From the NCBI RefSeq assembly GCF_004795835.1, contig NZ_CP039249.1:2889001-2953000 (forward strand): 64,000 bases of DNA, written 5' to 3'. The notes beneath the pieces are model-generated. The model worked only from the letters and a program-made list of their open reading frames with translations. It ran no database searches and was not told the origin of the DNA. This DNA is from Sphingomonas sp. PAMC26645 (GTDB lineage: Bacteria > Pseudomonadota > Alphaproteobacteria > Sphingomonadales > Sphingomonadaceae). Numbering within the stretch: position 1 is the stretch's first letter; each line of letters begins with the position of its first letter. Positions 48,908 to 58,103 of the stretch are shown one piece after another. A program made the translations under genes and the position numbers.

Positions 48908-50142
48908 TAGCGGTCACATTCACCAAAAACGATATCCATCGCGCCGAGGATCGCGGTCGTATCCGCCAGCATGTGGCCCTTCGCCATGAAGTCCATGGCT
49001 TGCAGATGCGAGAACGCGGTCGGGCGGATTTTGCAGCGGTACGGCTTGTTCGAGCCATCGGCGACCAGATACACGCCGAACTCGCCCTTGGGGCTTTCGG
49101 TCGCGACATAGACGTCGCCGGCGGGCACGTGGAAGCCCTCGGTGTAGAGCTTGAAGTGATGGATCAGCGCTTCCATCGACTGCTTCATCTCACCGCGCTT
49201 GGGCGGCACGACCTTGCGGTCGAGCGACGCGATCGGCCCCTCGGGCATGTCGCGCAGGCACTGCTTCATGATCCGCGCGGACTGACGCACTTCCTCGACG
49301 CGTACCATGAACCGGTCATAGCAATCGCCGCGCGTGCCGACCGGCACCTCGAAGTCCATCTTGGCGTAGGCGTCATAGGGCTGCGACTTGCGCAGATCCC
49401 AGGCGATACCCGAGCCGCGGATCATCGGGCCGGAAAAGCCCCATTTGATCGCGTCGTCACGGCTGACCACGGCGATGTCGACGTTGCGCTGCTTGAAAAT
49501 GCGGTTGTCCGCGACGAGCGAAATAGCGTCCTCGAACAGCCGCGGCAGGCGCGTGTCGAGCCAGTCGCCGATATCGGCGAGCAACTTAAGCGGCGCATCC
49601 TGATGCACGCCACCCGGACGGAAATAGTTCGAATGCATGCGCGCGCCACTGACACGCTCGAAGAAGTTCATGCAGTCTTCGCGGATTTCGAACAGCCACA
49701 GGTTCGGCGTCATCGCGCCGACGTCCATGACGTGCGAGCCCAGATTGAGCATGTGGTTCGAGATGCGCGTCAGCTCGGCGAAGAACACCCGCAGATACTG
49801 CGCGCGCTCGGGCACTTCGAGATCGAGCAGCTTCTCGACCGCCAACACCCAGCTATGCTCCATGCACAACGGCGAGCAGTAATCGAGACGATCGAAATAC
49901 GGCAGCGCCTGCGTGTAGGTCTTGTATTCGATCAGCTTCTCGGTGCCGCGGTGGAGCAGGCCGACATGCGGATCGACGCGCTCGACGATCTCGCCGTCGA
50001 GCTCCATGACGAGGCGCAACACGCCGTGCGCGGCGGGATGCTGCGGACCGAAGTTGATCGTGTAGTTCTGGATCGTGACGTCGCCGGTCGTGGGATCGGC
50101 TGCGTCGGCCTCGCCCAGAAGCTCTTCGACATACAGACTCAC
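48907..50142 (-). CDS. nuoD: NADH-quinone oxidoreductase subunit D
   Basis: 49-kDa-type subunit forming part of the quinone-binding cavity. 411 residues. [20 protein letters not shown] contains the conserved His loop, [20 protein letters not shown] and [17 protein letters not shown] follow, and the C-terminus ends [16 protein letters not shown]. Starts with GTG in a GTGA overlap with nuoC. Not fused to nuoC. Confidence 0.96.
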   Translation of the reverse strand: MSLYVEELLGEADAADPTTGDVTIQNYTINFGPQHPAAHGVLRLVMELDGEIVERVDPHVGLLHRGTEKLIEYKTYTQALPYFDRLDYCSPLCMEHSWVLAVEKLLDLEVPERAQYLRVFFAELTRISNHMLNLGSHVMDVGAMTPNLWLFEIREDCMNFFERVSGARMHSNYFRPGGVHQDAPLKLLADIGDWLDTRLPRLFEDAISLVADNRIFKQRNVDIAVVSRDDAIKWGFSGPMIRGSGIAWDLRKSQPYDAYAKMDFEVPVGTRGDCYDRFMVRVEEVRQSARIMKQCLRDMPEGPIASLDRKVVPPKRGEMKQSMEALIHHFKLYTEGFHVPAGDVYVATESPKGEFGVYLVADGSNKPYRCKIRPTAFSHLQAMDFMAKGHMLADTTAILGAMDIVFGECDR

Positions 50143-50963
50143 TGGTTCTGTCCTCCACCCTTAGTCGGGACCACGTCGGGGTTCGCAGGCTTCGGCGTCG
50201 CATCGGACTCCGACTTGCCGGCGCCCGTCTGTGCGGTCGACTCGGTGCTCTTGGGTTCGGTCGGCGCCTGGGTAGGCGACTGCGCCGCGTCCGCCTTTAC
50301 GATGGTGTCAGCCTTGAGCGGCGTCGGAGCACCCTTGGCCTCGGGCAATGCGCCCTTCTCGTCACCCGGAAGGACGTAGTTCGCGCCCTCCCACGGGCTC
50401 ATGAAATCGAACGTACGGAAGTCCTGCGCAAGCTGAACGGGCTCGTACACGACGCGCTTCGACTCTTCCGAATAGCGCAGCTCGACATACCCGGTCAGCG
50501 GGAAGTCTTTCCGCTGCGGATGACCGCGGAAGCCGTAGTCGGTCAGGATGCGGCGCAGGTCCGGGTTACCGCTGAACAGCACGCCGTACATGTCGTACAC
50601 TTCGCGCTCGAGCCAGCCGGCGACCGGCCAGATGTCCGTCACCGACGGCACCGGCTTTTCCTCGTCGGTCGCGACATGCACGCGCAGGCGGTGATTCCGC
50701 GTCAGCGACAACATGCAATAGACGACCTCGAAGCGCTCAGCACGATCCGGATAGTCGACGCCGGCGATCTCCATGAGCTGCTGGTAGGCAAGCCCCGGCG
50801 TATCGCGCAGCGCGATCATCGCGTCGTACAGGTCTTCACGACGAACGTGCAGCGCGACTTCGCCGACATGATCGACCGCGTCGATCAGCATGCCGCCGAG
50901 CGCCGCGCGGGCGCTGTCGATCACGCCGTCGTTCGACGCGTAAGCTGGTGCGGGAGCCCTCAA
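50139..50963 (-). CDS. nuoC: NADH-quinone oxidoreductase subunit C, with long acidic/Pro tail
   Basis: 30-kDa-type subunit of the peripheral arm. 274 residues against about 200 in many bacteria. The core holds [40 protein letters not shown] and [20 protein letters not shown]. The last ~70 residues (from about [15 protein letters not shown] to PTKGGGQNQ) are low-complexity Ala/Thr/Pro/Ser/Lys. The start appears to be TTG, overlapping the nuoB stop as TTGA. Confidence 0.94.
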   Translation of the reverse strand: MRAPAPAYASNDGVIDSARAALGGMLIDAVDHVGEVALHVRREDLYDAMIALRDTPGLAYQQLMEIAGVDYPDRAERFEVVYCMLSLTRNHRLRVHVATDEEKPVPSVTDIWPVAGWLEREVYDMYGVLFSGNPDLRRILTDYGFRGHPQRKDFPLTGYVELRYSEESKRVVYEPVQLAQDFRTFDFMSPWEGANYVLPGDEKGALPEAKGAPTPLKADTIVKADAAQSPTQAPTEPKSTESTAQTGAGKSESDATPKPANPDVVPTKGGGQNQ

Positions 50964-51508
50964 CGCTCGATGCTCCCGGACCGCCGGATCTTCCGCTGCA
51001 ACTGCATGATGCCGTACAGCAGCGCCTCAGCCGTCGGCGGGCACCCAGGAACGTAGATATCCACCGGCACGATCCGATCGCAGCCACGCACGACGCTGTA
51101 GCTGTAATGATAATAGCCGCCGCCGTTCGCGCACGATCCCATCGAGATCACGTACTTGGGCTCGGACATCTGGTCATAGACCTTGCGGAGTGCCGGGGCC
51201 ATCTTGTTGCAGAGCGTGCCGGCAACGATCATCACGTCCGACTGACGCGGCGACGCGCGCGGTGCGGCACCGAAGCGCTCCAGATCGTAGCGGGGCATGT
51301 TGACGTGGATCATCTCGACCGCGCAGCACGCGAGCCCGAACGTCATCCACCACAGCGAGCCGGTACGGGCCCACTGGAACAGCTCTTCGGTCGACGTGAC
51401 GAGGAAACCCTTGTCCGTCAGTTCACCGTTCAAACCGTCGAAAAAGCCCTGGTCGGGTGGCACCAGCGAACTGGGCGAACCGGGTGCGGGCTGAAGCTCT
51501 ACTCCCAA
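50960..51508 (-). CDS. nuoB: NADH-quinone oxidoreductase subunit B
   Basis: Carries cluster N2, the last Fe-S centre before quinone. [30 protein letters not shown] and [17 protein letters not shown] contain the four ligands, including adjacent Cys. I place the start at TTG 51508, which has GGGAG eight bases upstream and overlaps the nuoA stop by ten bases, giving [15 protein letters not shown] 51529 is an alternative adding seven residues but has no SD and overlaps nuoA by 31 bases. About 182 residues. Confidence 0.93.
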   Translation of the reverse strand: MGVELQPAPGSPSSLVPPDQGFFDGLNGELTDKGFLVTSTEELFQWARTGSLWWMTFGLACCAVEMIHVNMPRYDLERFGAAPRASPRQSDVMIVAGTLCNKMAPALRKVYDQMSEPKYVISMGSCANGGGYYHYSYSVVRGCDRIVPVDIYVPGCPPTAEALLYGIMQLQRKIRRSGSIER

Positions 51509-51873
51509 TCGAGTGCTCCCTTCTTCCATGCGTAGACGAGGCCAAGGGCCAATTCGCCGATAAAGATCATCATCGAAATCCACGCGGTCCAGCCGAGCGT
51601 GAAGACCGAGACGGCCCAGGGATACAGGAACGCGGCCTCAAGATCGAAGATGATGAAGAGGATGGCGATCAGGTAGAAGCGTACGTCGAACTGGCTCCGC
51701 GGATCCTCGAATGCGGGAAAGCCGCACTCGTATTCGCTGAGCTTCTCAGGCGTAGGCTTGTGTGACCCCGTGAGGCGCGAGACGGCCATCGGCAGGAACA
51801 CGAACGTGCTCGACAATGCGATGGCGACCCCGAGGAACAGGAGGATCGGAAGATAGTGCGACAGGTCGACCAA
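51499..51873 (-). CDS. nuoA: NADH-quinone oxidoreductase subunit A
   Basis: Small membrane subunit; first gene of the complex I operon. 124 residues with three TM helices. The cytoplasmic loop [20 protein letters not shown] holds the conserved Cys that moves during the active/deactive change, and [15 protein letters not shown] follows. The start codon is TTG 51873 ([13 protein letters not shown] in phase); there is no ATG before the first helix. A weak GAGAAG lies upstream. Confidence 0.94.
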   Translation of the reverse strand: MVDLSHYLPILLFLGVAIALSSTFVFLPMAVSRLTGSHKPTPEKLSEYECGFPAFEDPRSQFDVRFYLIAILFIIFDLEAAFLYPWAVSVFTLGWTAWISMMIFIGELALGLVYAWKKGALDWE

Positions 51874-51906
51874 ATTGCTTCTCGCAAGTGCGAACGGAAC
51901 GGGGCC

Positions 51907-51935
51907 GCTTTAGGCCGATGGGGGGTGATGGGCAA
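51907..51935 (-). promoter_or_regulatory. Candidate promoter of the nuo operon
   Basis: On the minus strand TTGCCC (51935-51930) and TAAAGC (51912-51907) are separated by 17 bases and lie 34 bp before the nuoA start. The fit to the alphaproteobacterial -35/-10 consensus is modest. Confidence 0.3.
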
Positions 51936-52119
51936 GGCGTGGAGGGTGTGAGAATCACTCGCAAGTGGACGGACGGAGTGACGGGAAACATGCGTTACCT
52001 GGCGTGGACGAGCGTTGGCGCCCCATGACGTCGCCGATACCGATCCGTCACCTCGGACGTGTCCGGCGCCTTGCTGAGAAGCAAAGACGACGCCGCGTTC
52101 GAAAGACAGCCCCCGCCTC

Positions 52120-52178
52120 CTTGTTCTCCCGCGAAGGCGGGAGTCCAATCTAGATCCCCGCCTTCGCGGGGAGACAAG
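52120..52178 (+). repeat. Palindromic repeat, family B copy 5
   Basis: 59 bp, the same length as the perfect copy at 2424-2482, but with several arm mismatches (centre AGTCCAATCTAGAT). The CCCCCGCCTC before it also matches the flank of copy 1, so the repeated unit is longer than the palindrome. Confidence 0.85.
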
Positions 52179-52318
52179 CTAACTTCGGCTCTAGGGGGTA
52201 CACCGAGTAGTCCCGAAGTCCTCCGGTATCGCAAACAGACGACGGAAGATGTTTTGCGCGAGTGGATGCCGGAACAAGCCGGCATCACGGACTGCGCGCT
52301 GATGCCCTCCAACCTTAC

Positions 52319-52443
52319 GATCCTCCCCCGCCAGGGGGAGGTGGCACCGAAGGTGACGGAGGGGGAGGACGCGGAACAGAGGTTGCCCTACCTCCCCCTC
52401 CGACTGGCAAACGCCTGCCACCTCCCCCTTGCGGGGGAGGATC
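52319..52443 (+). repeat. Palindromic repeat, family E copy 2
   Basis: Same structure as 33725-33848: GATCCTCCCCCGCCAGGGGG at the left and GCGGGGGAGGATC at the right, inner CTGGCAAACGCCTGCCA. It lies 11 bp past the suhB stop. Confidence 0.85.
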
Positions 52444-52454
52444 GTTCATCCGCC

Positions 52455-53267
52455 TTAGCGCAGCGCTCCGGCCACCAGCTTGTGCAGACGCGAGTGCAAT
52501 GCATCGTTCGCAGCGAGGAACTCGTTACGCTCCATTGCACGATCGCCGCCACGGAAGTCGGTGACGAAGCCACCGGCTTCCTTAACCAGCAGCATGCCAG
52601 CCGCAACGTCCCAAGGCTTCAGGTTCGATTCCCAGAAGCCGTCGAACCGACCGGCCGCAAGCCATGCCAGATCGAGGGCCGCAGCACCAAGACGACGGAT
52701 GCCCGCAACCTCAGGCGCAACCGCGCCGAAAATCCGGCTCCACTGAGCGAAGTCACCATGCCCCAGGAACGGAATCCCCGTCGCGATCAGCGATTCGGAC
52801 AGATCACGCCGCGACGACACGCGCAGGCGCTGGTCGGTGAGCCAAGCACCCCGACCCTTCTCCGCCCAGAAGCTTTCATCGGTCAGCGGCTGATACACCA
52901 GCGCGGTGGTCACCTCGCGCTTGCCGTTCGGCATCGGCTCCTCGACTGCGATCGAGATGCAGAAATGCGGGATGCCGTGGAGGAAGTTCGACGTACCATC
53001 CAGCGGATCGACGATGAAGCGCGGCTTGTTCGGATCGCCCTCGACCTCGCCGCGCTCTTCCATCAGCATGCCCCAGTCGGGACGGGCGTGGCTGAGTTCT
53101 TCGAAGATCGTCTGCTCGGCGCGCTGGTCGGCCTGGCTGACGAAATCGGCTGGACCCTTGCGGCTCACCTGGAGCTGCTGGACCTCGTTGAAGTCGCGGC
53201 GCAGGCGCGGCGCGGCCTTGCGGGCGGCGCGCTCGATGACGGTCATGATGCCGGAATGGCTGGGCAT
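52455..53267 (-). CDS. suhB: Inositol monophosphatase family protein
   Basis: Mg-dependent phosphatase of the inositol-1-phosphatase/SuhB group, acting on inositol phosphate or related substrates and, in SuhB, on rRNA transcription complexes. 270 residues. Metal-site motif 1 MEERGEVEGD with two Glu, motif 2 FIVDPLDGTSNFLHG, motif 3 ESNLKPWDVAAGMLLVKEAGG. The ATG has GGAGGAGA about six bases upstream, partly supplied by the edge of a family C repeat. Follows efp; the efp-suhB pair is common in sphingomonads (recollection). Confidence 0.92.
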   Translation of the reverse strand: MPSHSGIMTVIERAARKAAPRLRRDFNEVQQLQVSRKGPADFVSQADQRAEQTIFEELSHARPDWGMLMEERGEVEGDPNKPRFIVDPLDGTSNFLHGIPHFCISIAVEEPMPNGKREVTTALVYQPLTDESFWAEKGRGAWLTDQRLRVSSRRDLSESLIATGIPFLGHGDFAQWSRIFGAVAPEVAGIRRLGAAALDLAWLAAGRFDGFWESNLKPWDVAAGMLLVKEAGGFVTDFRGGDRAMERNEFLAANDALHSRLHKLVAGALR

Positions 53268-53276
53268 TAGAAATCT

Positions 53277-53378
53277 CCTCCCCTCCCGCTTGCGGGAGGG
53301 GTCGGGGGAGGGCTTGAACCGATACGCGAAGCTGGAAGAAGGCCCTCCCCTAACCCCTCCCGCAAGCGGAAGGGGAAC
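53277..53378 (+). repeat. Palindromic repeat, family C copy 2
   Basis: CTCCCCTCCCGCTTGCGGGA...GGAGGGC at the left and GCCCTCCCCTAACCCCTCCC...GGGGAAC at the right. It ends at the base before the efp stop codon and starts ten bases before the suhB ATG, so it fills the whole efp-suhB gap. Sister copy sits inside trpG. Confidence 0.88.
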
Positions 53379-53942
53379 TCAGTCCGCGCGACGCACGTAG
53401 GTCTGCTCGTACACATCGACCACGATCCGCGTGCCCGCACCGATATGCGGCGGCACCATTACGCGCACGCCGTTCTCCAGCACGGCAGGCTTGTAGCTCG
53501 ACGAAGCAGTCTGCCCCTTCACGACGGCGTCCGCCTCGACGATCAGCGCCTCGATCGTGTCGGGCAGCTGGACCGAGATTGGCCGTTCTTCCCAGAGCTC
53601 CATCACCACGTCCATGCCGTCCTGCAGGAACGCCGCGGCGTCGCCCAGGATGTCGGCGTCGAGCGAGATCTGCTCGTAATTGATCTTGTCCATGAAGGTG
53701 AGCATGTCGCCTTCGCGGAACAGGAACTGGAAGTCGACGGTCTCGAGCCGCACCTTCTCGACGCTCTCGGCGGAGCGGAAGCGGGTGTTGTTCTTGCGGC
53801 CGTCGATGAGGTTCTTCATCTCGACCTGCATATAGGCACCGCCCTTGCCGGGCTGGGTATGCTGAATCTTGACGGCGCGCCAAATGCCGCCCTCATATTC
53901 AAGAATGTTGCCGGGACGAATCTCGACCGCGTTGATCTTCAT
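53379..53942 (-). CDS. efp: Elongation factor P
   Basis: Relieves ribosome stalling at proline runs. 187 residues, three beta-barrel domains. It starts [19 protein letters not shown]; the modifiable Lys is at the tip of domain I in [18 protein letters not shown], so the EpmA-type beta-lysylation pathway is possible. The end [20 protein letters not shown] matches the domain III signature. The stop abuts a family C repeat. Confidence 0.96.
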   Translation of the reverse strand: MKINAVEIRPGNILEYEGGIWRAVKIQHTQPGKGGAYMQVEMKNLIDGRKNNTRFRSAESVEKVRLETVDFQFLFREGDMLTFMDKINYEQISLDADILGDAAAFLQDGMDVVMELWEERPISVQLPDTIEALIVEADAVVKGQTASSSYKPAVLENGVRVMVPPHIGAGTRIVVDVYEQTYVRRAD

Positions 53943-54029
53943 GACCGATTCCTGCTGGAAAGAGCTAGGGGCTGTCCGCGAAGCATGGCCATCAAGGCGT
54001 GGCTCTGCGGAAACCCGAAGCGGCGGGCT

Positions 54030-54635
54030 TTAGCGGGCGCGCTCGCGTCCGGCAAGCAGCGGGTACGGGTTCACGTTCTCGCCCTGCCACCAGCGCTCAC
54101 CCGGCTGCATCTTGGTCAGCCCGAAATGGAGGTGGTAGTTGCCTGCCCCCGCATCGCCGGAGTCGCCGACATAGCCCAAGGTGTCGCCCGCCTTGACCGC
54201 CATCCCCTCGCGAATGCCGGCCGCGTACCCCGCAAGATGCGCGTAATAATAGGTCCAGCGGCGATCCGGCGAGCGGACGTAAAGCGTGATGCCGCCAAGC
54301 CCGCTCTGAAACAGCTTTTCGACCCGCCCCGGCGCAGCCGCGACGACGGGCGTGCCGCCCGGTGCCATGATATCCGTGCCATGATGGCCTCGCAGCCCGC
54401 CGCCCCGCGCATCGTTCCAACTGTTCGCAATCGCCTTGCGTGGGACGCCTGCCACTGGGACAACCAGCGCCCCCGGCGTCACGGAAACGGTAGCGACCTC
54501 AGCCGGGGGCGCCGACTTACGCCAAGGCACCCGCCGCTCGATGCCGCTACCGCTGCTCCCGAACGACACCATCGACGCAAAGCCGCCGACCACAACCACG
54601 ATCAGCCCGAGAATGATCCAGAACGTCCGCGTCAT
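54030..54635 (-). CDS. M23 family metallopeptidase, membrane-anchored
   Basis: 201 residues. An N-terminal TM or uncleaved signal anchor (FWIILGLIVVVVGGFASMV) is followed by a periplasmic LytM/M23 domain with zinc ligands in GHHGTDIMAPGG (HxxxD) and NYHLHFGL (HxH). Such enzymes cut peptidoglycan cross-links or activate amidases. It starts 4 bp after the L,D-transpeptidase stop, so both cell-wall enzymes are likely co-expressed. Confidence 0.9.
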   Translation of the reverse strand: MTRTFWIILGLIVVVVGGFASMVSFGSSGSGIERRVPWRKSAPPAEVATVSVTPGALVVPVAGVPRKAIANSWNDARGGGLRGHHGTDIMAPGGTPVVAAAPGRVEKLFQSGLGGITLYVRSPDRRWTYYYAHLAGYAAGIREGMAVKAGDTLGYVGDSGDAGAGNYHLHFGLTKMQPGERWWQGENVNPYPLLAGRERAR

Positions 54636-54639
54636 CGCC

Positions 54640-55662
54640 TCAAGCCTGGAACACGGCCTTGGTCCCCGGCTTGATCATCATCGACAATCGCGCCGCATCC
54701 CAGTTGGTCAGGCGGATGCAGCCATGGCTCTCGGCACGCCCGATCGTCTCGGGGTTCGGCGTGCCGTGAATGCCATAATGCTCCTTCGACAGATCCATCC
54801 ATACGACACCGACCGGACCATTCGGCCCCGGCGGTAACATCTCCTTCGTCTGCCCCTTCTTCGCATCCCAGAACAGTGCCGGATTGAAGTGGAACTTCGG
54901 ATTGTAATCGGAGCCCTTGATCGTCCACGTGCCGAGCGGCAGCGGATCGTGGCTCGACCCCATCGTCGCCGAGAATTGCGCGATCAGCTTGTCGTTCGCG
55001 TCGAGCACGCGCAGCACGCCGTCCGACTTGTCGACCACGACATGGTCCGCCTGCGGCTGCTTCGCATCGACGTTCAGCATGGTGAGCGTGGCGATCCAGT
55101 CGGGCTTGAGCTTCGGATCGTACGCGCGCGACGATGGCAGTGCGTTGGGAAACACGACCTTGGTGCCCGGCGCCAGCTTCGTCGTCGGCGAGTTCAGCGC
55201 CACGATCACCGCCGGCGTCGTGTGGAACATCTCGCCGAGCTTCTCCATGACATTCTTGTAGCCCAGCGACGGCAGTTCAGCCTGCTTGGCAGGATCCTTC
55301 GGGAACGGATTAACGAACGGCCCTGCCAGCATTTCCGGCGTCAGCGCGACCGTCACCGTCGGCCGCGCGGCGCGGTACGGATACAGCGCCTGCAACGTCC
55401 GCGCGTCAGACTTGCCGGTAATTGGCAGCCCCTTCGCCTCCTGAAACCCCTTCAGCGCCGCCACCAGCGACTGCCCGCCGCGCCCGTCGAGCACGCCCGG
55501 CCCGAAGCCGAGATGGTCGAGGATAACCTGTACGTGCAGGATGTTGCGATCGATCGGTACGGGCTTGGCTGGTGCCGTCTGTGCCAACGAGGGCGACGCG
55601 GCACCCAGCAGGCATGCCGCAAGAACCGAAGCCTTCATCGCAAATGCCGTCATGCCCATCAT
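54640..55662 (-). CDS. L,D-transpeptidase (YkuD) with peptidoglycan-binding domain
   Basis: 340 residues with a signal peptide (SVLAACLLGAASPSLAQ). Order: an N-terminal PG_binding_1-like domain (DHLGFGPGVLDGRGGQSLVA), a LysM-like segment (GEMFHTTPAVIVALNSP) and a C-terminal YkuD catalytic domain with HGTPNPETIGRAESHGCIRL, which contains the His and the catalytic Cys. It forms 3-3 peptidoglycan cross-links or tethers proteins in the periplasm. The start could be either of the first ATGs (MMGMTAF); the first is used. Confidence 0.92.
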   Translation of the reverse strand: MMGMTAFAMKASVLAACLLGAASPSLAQTAPAKPVPIDRNILHVQVILDHLGFGPGVLDGRGGQSLVAALKGFQEAKGLPITGKSDARTLQALYPYRAARPTVTVALTPEMLAGPFVNPFPKDPAKQAELPSLGYKNVMEKLGEMFHTTPAVIVALNSPTTKLAPGTKVVFPNALPSSRAYDPKLKPDWIATLTMLNVDAKQPQADHVVVDKSDGVLRVLDANDKLIAQFSATMGSSHDPLPLGTWTIKGSDYNPKFHFNPALFWDAKKGQTKEMLPPGPNGPVGVVWMDLSKEHYGIHGTPNPETIGRAESHGCIRLTNWDAARLSMMIKPGTKAVFQA

Positions 55663-55718
55663 CCCAAACCGTTACGCTGCTGCATCAAACGGTCAGGACG
55701 ACGGTTGTTTCCAACGGC

Positions 55719-56408
55719 TCAGCGCTTCGCGAGAACCTCGCCGAACGCCTTGATCGCAGCGACCTCGTCGCTACCCCAAACGGCGCTCGACACCGCAATG
55801 AAGTCGGCACCCGCAGCAATCAGCGGACCAGCATTCTCCGGCGTAATCCCGCCGATCGCGACGCATGGCATCTCGAACAGCGTCGACCACCACGACAGGA
55901 TCACCGGCTCAGCGGTGTGCGTCGCGACCTTCGTCGTCGTCGGATAGAACGCCCCGAACGCAACGTAATCGGCCCCAGCCTCGCCCGCTTCCATCGCCAG
56001 ATGGCGGCTGCCGTGACAACTCACCCCGATCTGCGCATTGGGCCCGAGCTGCGCGCGCGCCTCGCGCGGATCGCCATCGTCCTGCCCTAGATGTACGCCA
56101 TCCGCGTCGAGCCGCTTGGCCAGTCCGATATCGTCGTTGACGATGAACGCGACGTCGCGCTCGGCACAGATCGCGCGCAACGGCTCGCCCAGCGCGGCCG
56201 CCGCATGCTGGTCGATATCCTTCACGCGGAACTGGAACGCAGCCACGGGGCCAGCATCAAGCGCGCGAGCAAGACGCTCCGGAAAGTCACCCCCGACGTC
56301 CAGCGGCGATACCAGATACAACTGGCAAGCCGGCCGGCGCATGTCGCGGCGGAAATTCTCGGCGAAATTGGGATCGAGCGGGCCCAGCGGATCTTCGAAT
56401 TCGGTCAT
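55719..56408 (-). CDS. thiE: Thiamine phosphate synthase
   Basis: Joins HMP-pyrophosphate and thiazole phosphate to thiamine phosphate. 229 residues, TIM barrel. [78 protein letters not shown] and [20 protein letters not shown] are the family motifs, though the pyrophosphate-binding QxRxK is QFRVK and the GxxxxSxTK loop is altered to FYPTTTK. About 20 extra N-terminal residues. 75 bp upstream of it is fba; no TPP riboswitch is seen. Confidence 0.9.
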   Translation of the reverse strand: MTEFEDPLGPLDPNFAENFRRDMRRPACQLYLVSPLDVGGDFPERLARALDAGPVAAFQFRVKDIDQHAAAALGEPLRAICAERDVAFIVNDDIGLAKRLDADGVHLGQDDGDPREARAQLGPNAQIGVSCHGSRHLAMEAGEAGADYVAFGAFYPTTTKVATHTAEPVILSWWSTLFEMPCVAIGGITPENAGPLIAAGADFIAVSSAVWGSDEVAAIKAFGEVLAKR

Positions 56409-56482
56409 GTCCGCCCCCTAGCCGCTCATACCCGCCACGTCACCCCGGCGCATGACCGAGGTGAGGTGCAAGCAAACCGAGG

Positions 56483-57403
56483 CTATTCTTCGTTCTTGTA
56501 GATCCGGATGATCCGGTCGAGCATCGCCAGCGCTTCGTCACGCGGACGCTGGAAGGTGTTGCGGCCGATAATCGAGCCGTTGCCGCCGCCGTCGCGGATG
56601 TCGCGCGCGTCCTGGAAGATCGCGTCCTCGCCCTTCGACGCGCCGCCCGAGAAGACGTTGATGCGGCGCCCGGCAAAGCTCGACTGGACGACGTGCTTCA
56701 CGCGGTCCGACTGCTTCGACCAGTCGGTGTTCGCATACAGCGGCTTGGCTTCCTTCTGCTCGATATGCGCGGTCGGCAGCTTGGTCTTGATGATGTGAGC
56801 GCCGAGCAGCGCCGCGATATGCGCGGCATAGGCGCCGACGTCGAGCGCGAGCTCGCCGTCCTTGGTCAGCTCGCCGCCGCGCGGATACGACCAGATCACC
56901 GTCGCGATGCCGACCGACTTCGCCTCTTCGCTCAGTTCGCGGATTTCCTCGACGAGGTCGAAGAACTGTTCCGCGCCAGGATAGATGGTGAAGCCGATCG
57001 CCGCCGAGCCAAGCCGCACTGCATCCGACACCGTGGCCGTCACTGCCTGATCGATCGTCGTCGCCCAGCTGTTCGAGCTGTTGCACTTCAGGATCGTCGG
57101 AATTTGCCCGGCAAACGTATCCGCTCCCGCTTCGAGCATTCCGAGCGGCGCGGCATAGGCACTGAGCCCCGCGTCGATCGCCAGCTGATAGTGGTAGTGC
57201 GGGTCGTACGCCGCCGGATTGACCGAGAAGCTGCGCGCCGGGCCATGCTCGAACCCCTGGTCGACCGGCAGGATCACCATCTTGCCGGTGCCGCCGAGCT
57301 TGCCCTGCATCAGGATGCGCGCGAGGTTCGCCTTCACCGCCGGGCTGGTGGCTTCGTATTTGTCGAGAATGGTTTTGATTTGCGGGGTGATTGTCGAGGT
57401 CAT
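56483..57403 (-). CDS. Fructose-bisphosphate aldolase class I (archaeal/FbaB-like)
   Basis: Cleaves fructose-1,6-bisphosphate through a Schiff-base Lys. 306 residues of the DeoC/LacD-type barrel rather than the eukaryotic type. VILPVDQGFEHGPARSF is the hallmark; ATVIWSYPRGGELTKDGE and LGAHIIKTKLPTAHIE (with the probable Schiff-base Lys) follow, and FSGGASKGEDA and GGNGSIIGRNTFQRP bind phosphate. AGGAA seven bases before the ATG. Lies beside the toxin pair and pgk. Confidence 0.92.
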   Translation of the reverse strand: MTSTITPQIKTILDKYEATSPAVKANLARILMQGKLGGTGKMVILPVDQGFEHGPARSFSVNPAAYDPHYHYQLAIDAGLSAYAAPLGMLEAGADTFAGQIPTILKCNSSNSWATTIDQAVTATVSDAVRLGSAAIGFTIYPGAEQFFDLVEEIRELSEEAKSVGIATVIWSYPRGGELTKDGELALDVGAYAAHIAALLGAHIIKTKLPTAHIEQKEAKPLYANTDWSKQSDRVKHVVQSSFAGRRINVFSGGASKGEDAIFQDARDIRDGGGNGSIIGRNTFQRPRDEALAMLDRIIRIYKNEE

Positions 57404-57416
57404 GCTGAATTCCTGT

Positions 57417-57746
57417 CTAGAGTTCGAGCCAGCGGCGCAGTGCGTCGTCGACCCGGGTCATGGTGGTGATGGGTATCGTACCGATGATTTTTACGATCGC
57501 GTTGCGGTCGAGCGTATCAAGCTTGTCGACCTGGATATCGCTGTCGCGGAGAAGGCCGGTCTCGGGAGACGCCTCGAGCGAGACGCGAAACAGGTTCGTC
57601 CCGCTGATGACACTCGTCAGCGGGCACAGAGAAATCGTCGCATGATCCGCAAAGAGGTCGGACTGGACAACGAGAAAAGGGCGCGGTTTTCCAGAGAAAT
57701 CGCCCTTGCCAGTCCCAACTACGATCATACCGCGCACGAATTTCAT
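57417..57746 (-). CDS. PemK/MazF-type toxin endoribonuclease
   Basis: 109 residues. KFVRGMIVVGTGKGDFSGKP, RPFLVVQSDLF, ISLCPLTSVI, GLLRDSDIQVDKLDTLDR and IGTIPITTMTRVDDALRRWL match the MazF/PemK fold; the family Arg and Thr/Ser catalytic positions are in RPFLVVQ and LCPLTS. It would cleave mRNA at short motifs when the antitoxin is lost. ATG 57746 overlaps the antitoxin stop (ATGA). Lies downstream of the antitoxin, the usual order. Confidence 0.88.
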   Translation of the reverse strand: MKFVRGMIVVGTGKGDFSGKPRPFLVVQSDLFADHATISLCPLTSVISGTNLFRVSLEASPETGLLRDSDIQVDKLDTLDRNAIVKIIGTIPITTMTRVDDALRRWLEL

Positions 57747-57973
57747 GCAAGTGGCGCCGCGATCAGTGCGTCCCAATCTTCTTCACCGGCCCGACGATCA
57801 TGGTCCGCCGCCGCGAGCGACTGACGCCGTGCCTCCGCAAGGAACGCCTCGTCGTGGCGTTCGACATAGCGTCGCACGGCTTCGCGTGCGATATCGCTTT
57901 TGCTGCGCCCTTGGGTGCGCGCAACTGCCGCGAGTCGTTCTTCGAGTTCGCTATCGAGCCTGACGCCGAGCAT
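57743..57973 (-). CDS. Ribbon-helix-helix antitoxin
   Basis: 76 residues. The N-terminal RHH domain (LGVRLDSELEERLAAVARTQ, then GRSKSDIAREAVRRYVER) is followed by an acidic C-terminal tail (AGEEDWDALIAAPLA) that would neutralise the toxin. GGAG lies seven bases before the ATG, and a perfect 16-bp palindrome sits ten bases upstream, the expected autoregulatory operator. Partner of the MazF-like toxin. Confidence 0.88.
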   Translation of the reverse strand: MLGVRLDSELEERLAAVARTQGRSKSDIAREAVRRYVERHDEAFLAEARRQSLAAADHDRRAGEEDWDALIAAPLA

Positions 57974-57983
57974 CCGAGTCTCC

Positions 57984-57999
57984 GTTTAACATGTTAAAC
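57984..57999. promoter_or_regulatory. Perfect 16-bp palindrome, likely operator of the toxin-antitoxin pair
   Basis: GTTTAACATGTTAAAC reads the same on both strands, in an otherwise GC-rich region. It lies 10 bp before the antitoxin ATG and would overlap the promoter, matching RHH-antitoxin autoregulation. Confidence 0.7.
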
Positions 58000-58103
58000 A
58001 TAGGCGCGCGAATGGCCGGGATCAATCCCCTGCCCGCTCGGTTGGCCGCGCGATTGACGGAAGGTCGTCGGACGCGGAGAATGTCCACAGGGGGACGAGG
58101 GCG

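Larger units (their letters stand above)
51936..52454. other. Non-coding region upstream of nuo, largely repeats
   Basis: Between nuoA (minus) and the suhB stop (minus). The first ~180 bp show no gene or clear motif. Then come a family B repeat (52120-52178) and a family E repeat (52319-52443). A hairpin GCCGG-AACAA-GCCGGC lies near 52268-52283. The plus-strand open frame crossing this stretch runs antisense through suhB and has repeat composition, so I do not call it a gene. Confidence 0.55.

Noticed and set aside
52059..53270. 403-residue plus-strand frame across two repeats and antisense to suhB
   Set aside because: It starts in intergenic repeats and overlaps a gene with complete IMPase motifs on the other strand.
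56409..56482. TPP riboswitch near thiE
   Set aside because: The 74-bp fba side gap lies on the 5' side of thiE only for the minus strand and lacks the conserved CUGAGA/thi-box core.
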